From assembly GCA_016292745.1 (NCBI GenBank), contig JAEDFO010000077.1, positions 1 through 8,584 on the forward strand: a stretch of DNA of 8,584 nt. The letters run 5' to 3'. Positions 1 to 6,417 of the stretch are shown piece by piece. Source of the stretch: Muribaculaceae bacterium (GTDB taxonomy: Bacteria > Bacteroidota > Bacteroidia > Bacteroidales > Muribaculaceae). The number at the start of each line of letters is the position of its first letter. The first letter of the stretch is position 1. The translations under genes were made by a program, and so were the position numbers. The notes beneath the pieces are model-generated. The model saw only the letters and a list, made by a program, of their open reading frames with translations. It had not been told where the DNA came from and made no database searches.

Positions 1-1
1 C

Positions 2-184
2 ATAATCCCCCTAAAGATATATGCCATGATGCAAATAATCAACAAGTTCTACTTGGCCATTACCTCTATTGTCGTTGCTGCTCCTTTGCTGACAGCTGCC
101 GTTCAGAAACCTTATATCGCCGACTATCTGTTGGGCGTAGAAGGTCAGGATGCTAAAGTGAAGAGCTGCCGCTTGGCAAAGTAA
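2..184 (+). CDS. 3' end of an unidentified gene, one hydrophobic segment
   Basis: The frame is open from the left edge to a TAA at 182-184, giving about 60 residues. It contains a hydrophobic stretch (FYLAITSIVVAAPLLTAAV) followed by a polar tail ending in KSCRLAK. Codon use looks like real coding sequence, and a good terminator follows 23 bases after the stop, which supports a genuine gene end. I do not recognise the family. Two readings are possible: the C-terminus of a larger, perhaps membrane-bound, protein whose body lies outside the window, or a small protein of about 52 residues starting at one of the adjacent ATG codons at 26 or 29 with an N-terminal membrane or signal segment. The first is favoured because the frame is open to the edge and no ribosome binding site is obvious before the ATGs. 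It converges on the LRR gene. Confidence 0.55.
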   Translation: MIPLKIYAMMQIINKFYLAITSIVVAAPLLTAAVQKPYIADYLLGVEGQDAKVKSCRLAK

Positions 185-207
185 CCCGCATCGGCTTGAT
201 TAAAACG

Positions 208-244
208 AAGAAACCCTGGGGCGTGGGCCTCAGGGTTTCTTTTT
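208..244 (+). terminator. Rho-independent terminator between convergent genes
   Basis: Bases 208-222 pair with 227-241 to form a 15-bp stem with one G-T wobble (219/230) and the tetraloop GTGG, followed by a T run at 240-244. It lies 23 bases after the plus-strand stop and about 20 bases beyond the LRR stop codon on the other strand. The outer 11 bp are perfect in both directions, and the minus-strand transcript also leaves the stem into a T-rich stretch (positions 202-205 read as TTTT). It therefore probably terminates both convergent genes. The wobble pair would become an A-C mismatch on the minus strand, so it should be somewhat stronger for the plus-strand transcript. Confidence 0.9.
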
Positions 245-261
245 GGGGAGTGGCTATGCCG

Positions 262-3200
262 TTATCGAACGATAACCTTGTGGGTGCTGTGAGCGGTGGA
301 CACTACATATATTCCCGGCTCCATGCCTACTGCAACTGCAACGCCATCGGCAGGCTCGATGCTGCGCACTTGCATTCCAGCCACGTTGTATACCTTCACT
401 GCGGCATTGGCCGAGGTGGTTACCACGATGTTGCGGCCTTCAACGCGCACCGCATCGCTATTGAGCATGGTGGTTTCCACGCCTGTGGTCGATGTGATGT
501 CGACAGGTTCGGTTAGCAGGATTAGTTTCGGGAATTTATCGTTGGTGAGGGCCCCTACCACATTGTTAATCATTGAGTGGAACGAAGTGACGCCACCTTC
601 AACGCTGTATTCATCGTCAACGTAGAGTTCCTCGCCTGTCAATGCACCTTCATTGTCGACAAATGGAGCATTGACAAACCAGCGGTAGACAGTAGCTGTG
701 CCGTCGATGTTGGCTTCGCTCGACAAGTCGATTTTGCCTTCTACGAGTTCCACCGGCAGAGCAGCCTGGTTGGCATAGGTGTAGAGGCTGAGATTGGTTC
801 CAAGAGGCAAAGTGCTGAAACGGAATCGGTTATAGTCGATGAAGAGAACGCCCAGGTGAGAAAGGCCGTCGATGTTGAGTTCGCTCAGCAGGTTGTGGTC
901 GAGGGCAATCTGGTAGAGAGCAGGCACTCCGCTGAGGTCGATTTCGGTGAGAGCATTTGTGCTCAGAGCCAGCGACCAAATATCAGGATTGTCGAGGGTG
1001 ATAGATGTGAGCAGGTTGTTGTTCAATCCCAGGTTGAATAGGTTTGGCAACTTAGAAGCGTCGAATTGAGTGAATTTGTTGCTGTTGAGCATCAGATAAC
1101 CTAAGCCGGAGTATGCACTCAGGTCGAGGGTTTCCTCCGACAGATTGTTTCCGTCGAGGTTCAGCTCAGAGAGGTTGGCGTTAGGCATCTTAATCTTGTT
1201 CAATCCGGCGTTTCGCACAGTCAATGCCGTGAGTTCGGTCATGTTTGATGCATCGATTGATTCGATGGCAATGTTGTTGATGCTGAACACAGTGAGGCCG
1301 CTGAGTTCATCGTATGAGTATACGCGAGCAGTAGCATCCTTGTGAGCTGAAACGTTGAAAGTTGTTGGAGACGTGCCTATGATATATTGCTCGAGTTCTA
1401 CACCGTCGCCCTTCCAGTCGATGCAAATGAGTGTTTCCGGCTCTTTGGCCACCATAATTACCGAACCCGTGCAGTCGGCGGTGGTTGTCATTGAGGCGAG
1501 CACGTGAGTAGGCATCTCGGCAGCTTCTATTTGCGAAGTGGTAAGTGTCAGCTGAGGCAGAATCGCGTTTGTCATCACGCAATACAGCTTTTTGCCGATA
1601 ACCGGTTCGAGGAATCGGGTCTTGCCGTCGGCTTCGGAGTAGTCGGTTCCGTTAACCAGCAGAGCATCGTCGGCAGCAGAGTGCCATTCGTATACGGTAG
1701 CGTTTTGGAAATTGTGTGCCGAGAGGTCGCATCCCGGTCCTTTCGATGAGATTTTCACATCGTTCTGAGGCGAATATGTGAATTCCTCAAGCCCTTCGAT
1801 AACCGGCAGTGTGGAGAATGTGAAAGCATTGTTTTCGCAATGGATGCGTTTAAGCGACAGTTCCGATGGCAGAGTAATGCTGGAAATTGCGTTGTGCGAG
1901 ATATCGAGGTCGGTCATCAACGTGCAGTACGACAGGTTGAGGTCGGTGAGCTGGTTGTAAGCCACATTGAGCTGTTCCAGCATGTCGCTGTCCTTCAGCC
2001 CCAGCTCGGTGAGCTTGTTGTTGCTGAGGTTGAGTTTGTGGATTGTGTACATGTCGTTTAGAGTCACCGAAGTGAGTTCGTTGTTGCTCAGGTTGATGTC
2101 GGCGAGCAGCGTCTTCTGGTATGCATCGTTTGCGCCGCGTATGTTGAGAGTTCCGAAGTGGTTTCCTGTAAGTTCAAGTTTTGCGAGGCTACGATTCCAT
2201 CCGAGGTCGATGCTGTAGAGTCCGGCGTCGGTGATACGGAGTTCGCGCAGCGAGCGTAGGTTGCTCAGGTCGATAGCTGTGATGGAGAGGCCGTCGATGG
2301 CGAGCGAGCCAATCTGTTCGTCTTGCGGAACGTATACGGTAATCTTGCCGTACATAGAATATTCGTCGACTACATTGGGCGATTCGGGAATTCCGGCAGT
2401 TGAGGCGGTGAATTCCTTCTTGCCTGCACCGAAGTCAACGTAGAAAGTCTTTGGCGATTCAGCCGATGCACCCACCATTCCGATGCTCATGCTCACTGAA
2501 GCGCCATTGCTCGAAATCGGGGTGGAGAAAGTGAAAGCCTTGTCATCGATGCCGAAGTTCTCTTCGCTCTTGACGATGAATTTCACTGTGCGGAGCGGTT
2601 GCGAAGCGAGGTCGGTAAGCGGGAAGGCATCGCAGGCAAAAGCCAGGTACACGCTGTCGGTGGTTTCTTTCAGCAGTGTCACCTTGCCGTCCTCGTAGGT
2701 GTAATATTCCTCACCGAGGGCAACATTGCCGTTGGGATTGGCTTCGTCGACCTTATACATTGCCATAGTGGTGACGCAACCATCGCGCAGCACCTTGCTG
2801 CTTAGGTCGATAACCGTTCCCACCTTCTGTGATTTGGCTAGCGGCATATTGCGCTGCATATAGTCGTAGTTTAGCCATTGTTCGTTAGGCAGAGGCAAAG
2901 TAGCGAAGTCAAAGTAGTTGTTACGCAGCATCAAGTTCTGCAGATATGTGTTATTGTCGAGGTTGATGCTGGTGAGCAGGTTGTTGTTCAGATAAACGTC
3001 GGTAAGGTAAATGTTGTTGCTCAGGTCGACCGAGGTGAAGTCGTTACCGCTGGCAAAGAGATATTGCAGATAGGTGTTGTGGGCAATGTCGAGACTTTTG
3101 AGTTTCTTTCCGGCGTTAACCGAGCCCGACTGGTGGTCGGCGTAGAATTGAATAAGGTTGGGATTGTTGCTCAGGTCGATTTCCTCGATACCGGTTTCGC

Positions 3201-3945
3201 TGATGTTCAGGATGGTCAGTTTCGGGTTGTTCGATACGTTGAGGCTTTGTACCGGAGTCGAGTCAATAGAAATTTTCTGGATGTTAGGGCATCCCGAAGG
3301 GTCGAGATAAGTAAGGTCCTTGCAGCTCCAGGCATCGAACGTAGCCATGGCGGGATAGTCGCTCAGGTTGAACGAAGAGTCGAGATGGTCAATCTGCCCG
3401 ATGTCGAGAATCATCAGCGACGGTTTGTTGCCGCCGATTTTCAGCGGAGAAGAGCCAAACGGGTTGTCGTTGAGATACAGAGCCTTGAGGCTTGAGAAGT
3501 CGCTCAGGTCGAGAGCTGTCAGCTCGTTGTGGCTGAGGTCGAGAATCTCGAGGTTAAGCAGCTGCGGGAAGTCGATTTTGCGGATGTAGCAACCGCTGGC
3601 GTTGATGATGTCGATTTTGGCCGGGTCGCCGTAGATTTTTATAGTACCGGCACTTGAAACGTTGCAGCTCAGGTAGGTTCCTTCCCAAGTGGCAGATTCG
3701 GTGTTGAACGAAGCCACTTCGAGCTTGTATTCCACGGGGCCGAAACCGCAGTCGACATCGATATAGTCCTCTTCTGTGCCGCCGATAAGTATTGTGCACA
3801 TGTTTGAAGCGCCGATGGTTGCATATGCCGAGGTGCTGATGGTGACTATTGGAGCCTCATCTTGTGCATAGGCCTTTGGAGCCAGGCACACGGCCAGTGT
3901 GGCAAGCATGAAAGCGCAATATAAGAATCGCTTGATGAAATTCAT
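262..3945 (-). CDS. Secreted leucine-rich-repeat protein with three tandem modules and a C-terminal sorting domain
   Basis: This is a 1227-residue exported protein. Residues 1-27 form a Sec signal peptide (KR near the start, a hydrophobic core, cleavage likely after AYA before QDEAP). The mature protein has three successive modules, roughly residues 33-455, 475-805 and 812-1150. Each has a beta-rich cap containing an Asp/Gly motif (DCGFG at 65, DFGAG at 504, DWKGDG at 843), an LRR array of about 10, 7 and 7 units with a period near 21 residues (LxxLxLxxNxLTxIDLSNN type), an end-cap motif (FDFATLP, FTFSTLP, FRFSTLP), and an Ig-like beta region. Residues from about 1152 resemble a type A T9SS sorting domain (VYNVAGMQV, then PGIYVV, ending KVIVR). 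LRR proteins of this kind usually bind proteins or glycans at the surface; the ligand here is unknown. No catalytic motif is visible. It lies 33 bases after the subtilase gene with no terminator between them, so co-transcription is very likely. No Shine-Dalgarno sequence precedes the ATG, and the signal peptide fixes the start. Confidence 0.95.
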   Translation of the reverse strand: MNFIKRFLYCAFMLATLAVCLAPKAYAQDEAPIVTISTSAYATIGASNMCTILIGGTEEDYIDVDCGFGPVEYKLEVASFNTESATWEGTYLSCNVSSAGTIKIYGDPAKIDIINASGCYIRKIDFPQLLNLEILDLSHNELTALDLSDFSSLKALYLNDNPFGSSPLKIGGNKPSLMILDIGQIDHLDSSFNLSDYPAMATFDAWSCKDLTYLDPSGCPNIQKISIDSTPVQSLNVSNNPKLTILNISETGIEEIDLSNNPNLIQFYADHQSGSVNAGKKLKSLDIAHNTYLQYLFASGNDFTSVDLSNNIYLTDVYLNNNLLTSINLDNNTYLQNLMLRNNYFDFATLPLPNEQWLNYDYMQRNMPLAKSQKVGTVIDLSSKVLRDGCVTTMAMYKVDEANPNGNVALGEEYYTYEDGKVTLLKETTDSVYLAFACDAFPLTDLASQPLRTVKFIVKSEENFGIDDKAFTFSTPISSNGASVSMSIGMVGASAESPKTFYVDFGAGKKEFTASTAGIPESPNVVDEYSMYGKITVYVPQDEQIGSLAIDGLSITAIDLSNLRSLRELRITDAGLYSIDLGWNRSLAKLELTGNHFGTLNIRGANDAYQKTLLADINLSNNELTSVTLNDMYTIHKLNLSNNKLTELGLKDSDMLEQLNVAYNQLTDLNLSYCTLMTDLDISHNAISSITLPSELSLKRIHCENNAFTFSTLPVIEGLEEFTYSPQNDVKISSKGPGCDLSAHNFQNATVYEWHSAADDALLVNGTDYSEADGKTRFLEPVIGKKLYCVMTNAILPQLTLTTSQIEAAEMPTHVLASMTTTADCTGSVIMVAKEPETLICIDWKGDGVELEQYIIGTSPTTFNVSAHKDATARVYSYDELSGLTVFSINNIAIESIDASNMTELTALTVRNAGLNKIKMPNANLSELNLDGNNLSEETLDLSAYSGLGYLMLNSNKFTQFDASKLPNLFNLGLNNNLLTSITLDNPDIWSLALSTNALTEIDLSGVPALYQIALDHNLLSELNIDGLSHLGVLFIDYNRFRFSTLPLGTNLSLYTYANQAALPVELVEGKIDLSSEANIDGTATVYRWFVNAPFVDNEGALTGEELYVDDEYSVEGGVTSFHSMINNVVGALTNDKFPKLILLTEPVDITSTTGVETTMLNSDAVRVEGRNIVVTTSANAAVKVYNVAGMQVRSIEPADGVAVAVGMEPGIYVVSTAHSTHKVIVR
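496..1512 (-). repeat. LRR protein module 3 (residues ~812-1150)
   Basis: This is the third copy. The cap has LICIDWKGDG and TARVYSYDE, then seven LRR units (from LTALTVRNAGLNKIKM to LGVLFIDYNRF). The end cap is FRFSTLP, followed by KIDLSS, ATVYRWF, DDEYSVEGG and DKFPKLILLTEPV. The DWKGDG turn resembles the DWGDG turn of PKD-type beta-sandwich domains; this is a likeness seen by eye only. Confidence 0.78.
1531..2523 (-). repeat. LRR protein module 2 (residues ~475-805)
   Basis: This is the second copy. The cap has FYVDFGAG and KITVYVPQ, then seven LRR units (from LRELRITDAGLYSIDL to LKRIHCENNAF). The end cap is FTFSTLP, followed by a beta region with ATVYEW, GTDYSEADG and KLYCVMTNAILPQLTL. 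The order of elements matches module 3 closely. Confidence 0.78.
2581..3849 (-). repeat. LRR protein module 1 (residues ~33-455)
   Basis: This is the first copy of the composite module. The cap region holds IDVDCGFG and TIKIYG, then about ten LRR units, some degenerate in the middle. The end cap is YFDFATLP at 344-351, followed by a beta region starting IDLSS at 379 with a GEEYYTYEDG turn and VYLAFACDAFP. It is longer than the other two modules because of about three extra LRRs. Boundaries were set by eye and may shift by 10-20 residues. Confidence 0.75.
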
Positions 3946-3978
3946 TGTAATGGATAGTTTATTTGGTTATCAGTATGG

Positions 3979-6300
3979 TTATTTTACGATTACACACTTC
4001 GAATGACGTCCGTTGACGTTGATAACGTAGCATCCGGCCGGAAGCGACGACACGTCGACGGTGGCTTCGTTGCCCTCGGCCGCAACTTGCTTAACGAGCA
4101 AGCCTTGGGTGCTGAACACTCTGGCGTCGATGCTTTGAGCATTGGCCAGCAGCACACGGAAGGCGTTGTTACCGGCAGGAGTCACCACCAGCTTGATGTC
4201 GGCAGCAGCATTGCTGATGCCGCTGTTGGCGGCTTTGCGCTCGAGCACCTTCTTCAAACCGGCATAGGCGTCAAACTTGCCGCAACCCACCTGAACCGGG
4301 TCGGCCAGTGCGGTGTATTCGTCCTTGAAGGCAGTTTCGGCAATAATTTCTTTCACGTCGGCAACAGTGAGGGTGGGATCGGCCTCGAGCCAAAGCGCGA
4401 TAGCGCCGGCCACATGCGGCGAAGCCATAGATGTGCCCATACTCCAGCCGAAGCTGTCCTTGCGGCTGTCGTCGGTAATCTGCGCCGAAAGGCCGCTGGA
4501 ATCGGTGGCATCGTAATAGTGGTTAACCGACGAGATAATTACAGCGCCGGGAGCCACTACCAACGGCATGTTTCGGCCGTCGATAAGAGTGCCGTACGAA
4601 GAGTAGTGGGTAACCTCGCCCACAGGGAGGTCGTAGGTTGAGTGATACAAATATCCGTCGGTAGCGCCCCACTCGTTGGTGGTGTTATACGAGCCCACCA
4701 CCACAGTGCTGTTTCCGGTGGCAAGGTCGCTGATGCTGCCGTTGAACGAGGCATCGTCCCACGATGGATACGGCTCGTTGCCCATTTGCGAGAACTGTCC
4801 GTCGCAGAATACGTCGACGCGCTGACCCTCAGCCCCGTTGATGATGAATCCGAGGGCATACTGGCCGTTGGCATTGGCAGCGGTGTTGATGGCCTTATAG
4901 TCGATGAGCACGTAGAATCGTGGATAATCTTCATCTTCGTCGTAAATGTCCCATCCGAGACCAACGTATCCGCTCATATATGTTCCGAAAACCTGGTCGA
5001 TGATGTCGTCGTCGGTATATTGCTCGCTTGCCGAGCTCACATAGTATTTTCCGTAGCCTTGATTGTCGGCAGTAGGCTCGAGCGTATAACGTCCGGCAAC
5101 CTTTCCCCGAGCTGTGTTGAAGAGCACAGCCTGCACCGACAACTTGGTGGTGTCGTTGCTGTACACGTATATGGAGCCGGCGCGGGCATAGGCAGTGGAA
5201 TTGTCGCTGAGGGTGGTCTCGTAGCCGGTGATGAAGGTTTTCAGTTCGTTGTCGTCGGCGGTGAAGGTCTTGTTCATTGCAATTTTCATGTCGCCCTCGT
5301 TGCCGGCCGATACGCAGATGATTGCATTGGCCATTTCTGCGCAGGCGTCGAAGAACTGGTTGATGACGCCGTGCCCGTCGTGGGCACCGTCGTTGCTTCC
5401 GAGCGACAGGTTGATTACGCAAGGCTTTTTCTCGTTCTCGGCATATTGCAGGATATAGTCAACGCCATAGGCAATAATCATGTCCATGAGGTCGCCGCAA
5501 GCTGCAGCAATGTCGGCATCGTAGGCCACACCGTAGAAAGGATTTGCGCCCGAAGTAACTGTTACGGCACCGGTGGCATCGTTGGCCTCGGCATATTTCA
5601 GGTTACCACGATATCCACCGGCCATTATACCCATTGTGTGGGTGCCGTGGTATGTCGAGCGGTCGTCGGAAGTGAAGTTGGCCACAGTTGAGCGGTCATA
5701 GAAAGTCTGGATAACCGCATCGTCGGCGCTGGTGGCATAAGGGTTCTGGGTGAGGTAGGCAAGAAAACCTACGCGCGAATTGCCCTCATCGTCCTTGAAA
5801 TTGAGGTGGTTAGGGTCGAGTCCGGTGTCGACGATGCCACACACCACGCCTTTTCCGGTGTAGGCTTGTTCGAGTCCGATACCTTGGTGAATCTTGTCGA
5901 CACCGGTGGCTTCGCGGGCTCGTTTAAGTTTCTGGCTCAGAGGTCGAGCGAGTTGCAGTCGGCGCACGCTCTTAAGGTCGGCTACGCGCTCTACTTGGTC
6001 AATGGGGATTGCCACAAATGCAAATCCGTATCGGCTTCGGAGCACATTGATGCCTTCCTGGCGCAAATCGTCGTCGGAGTATCCGTCGGCAATGCGGATA
6101 ATGCCCAGAGCATAGTCGGAGGGCACTCCGAGGGCATTCTTCAGCTGTTTCACCTTGAGCGTATACTCGCTGTTGTCGGGTTTGGCTATCTCCATACGTT
6201 GGTGCCGCAGCAGAGCCTTGCTCTTGAGGTCGAGTGCCGAGTGTGCAGCGCTGCTCAGCGATAGTCCGATGGTGAGAGCAAACAACAAAAATCGGTTCAT
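3979..6300 (-). CDS. Secreted S8 family (subtilisin-like) serine protease with C-terminal sorting domain
   Basis: This 773-residue endopeptidase should hydrolyse peptide bonds outside the cytoplasm. A signal peptide covers about residues 1-22 (MNRFLLFALTIGLSLSSAAHSA). A propeptide-like region follows at about 23-130 and probably needs removal for activity. The catalytic set is complete: Asp158 in GIVDTG, His218 in YHGTHTMGI, Ser624 in GTSMASPHVAGA, and the oxyanion Asn334 in SAGNEG. Asn334 and Ser624 are 290 residues apart against 66 in subtilisin BPN', so about 220 extra residues (roughly 345-560, beta-rich, with an acidic patch DIYDEDEDYP at 451-460) form an inserted domain. A C-terminal sorting domain follows from about 694 (ARVFSTQGLLVKQ, LPAGCYVINV, ending KCVIVK). 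A weak AGAAG-type element (AGAAG) precedes the ATG by about 8 bases. A hairpin ends 35 bases upstream, and the LRR gene starts 33 bases downstream. Natural substrates cannot be told from sequence; candidates are host or dietary proteins, or the neighbouring surface proteins. Confidence 0.97.
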   Translation of the reverse strand: MNRFLLFALTIGLSLSSAAHSALDLKSKALLRHQRMEIAKPDNSEYTLKVKQLKNALGVPSDYALGIIRIADGYSDDDLRQEGINVLRSRYGFAFVAIPIDQVERVADLKSVRRLQLARPLSQKLKRAREATGVDKIHQGIGLEQAYTGKGVVCGIVDTGLDPNHLNFKDDEGNSRVGFLAYLTQNPYATSADDAVIQTFYDRSTVANFTSDDRSTYHGTHTMGIMAGGYRGNLKYAEANDATGAVTVTSGANPFYGVAYDADIAAACGDLMDMIIAYGVDYILQYAENEKKPCVINLSLGSNDGAHDGHGVINQFFDACAEMANAIICVSAGNEGDMKIAMNKTFTADDNELKTFITGYETTLSDNSTAYARAGSIYVYSNDTTKLSVQAVLFNTARGKVAGRYTLEPTADNQGYGKYYVSSASEQYTDDDIIDQVFGTYMSGYVGLGWDIYDEDEDYPRFYVLIDYKAINTAANANGQYALGFIINGAEGQRVDVFCDGQFSQMGNEPYPSWDDASFNGSISDLATGNSTVVVGSYNTTNEWGATDGYLYHSTYDLPVGEVTHYSSYGTLIDGRNMPLVVAPGAVIISSVNHYYDATDSSGLSAQITDDSRKDSFGWSMGTSMASPHVAGAIALWLEADPTLTVADVKEIIAETAFKDEYTALADPVQVGCGKFDAYAGLKKVLERKAANSGISNAAADIKLVVTPAGNNAFRVLLANAQSIDARVFSTQGLLVKQVAAEGNEATVDVSSLPAGCYVINVNGRHSKCVIVK

Positions 6301-6325
6301 ATTTACTTCTGTGTTGGGATTAATA

Positions 6326-6377
6326 TAATAAACAAGCGATTGCCAACCGGCGCCCGAGAGCGCCAGCCAGCAATCGC
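6326..6377 (-). terminator. Strand-specific hairpin (terminator or attenuator) upstream of the protease
   Basis: In the minus-strand transcript, bases 6377-6360 pair with 6353-6336 as a continuous 18-bp stem: an 8-bp GC-rich base (GCGATTGC/GCAATCGC), five pairs including four G-U wobbles, and a 5-bp GGCGC/GCGCC top with the loop UCUCGG. A T-rich tail, TTGTTTATTATATTAA, follows at once. The four wobbles become A-C mismatches in the opposite transcript, so the structure favours the minus strand. It lies 41 bases after the stop of the repeat-protein gene and ends 35 bases before the protease ATG. The tail is broken by G and A, so termination may be partial. Confidence 0.75.
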
Positions 6378-6417
6378 AATGAAAGCGTTAGATTAGAATA
6401 TTGTGCATGGCGCGCTG

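Noticed and set aside
196..516. Plus-strand open frame (106 codons) beginning just inside the terminator region
   Set aside because: It overlaps the terminator and runs antisense to the sorting domain of the LRR protein; the translation has no recognisable features.
2878..3495. Plus-strand open frame (205 codons) opposite the LRR gene
   Set aside because: Its valine- and glutamine-rich repetitive translation mirrors the LRR-coding repeats on the other strand; no start signal or family likeness.
496..3849. Regular short DNA repeats that might suggest a CRISPR or satellite array
   Set aside because: They are imperfect, in frame, about 63 bases apart, and encode leucine-rich repeats; there are no conserved repeats with unique spacers.
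4642..5691. Long plus-strand open frame (349 codons) opposite the subtilase
   Set aside because: It lies antisense to a protease with a complete catalytic site, and its translation shows no recognisable domain. It is a by-product of the codon use of the real gene.
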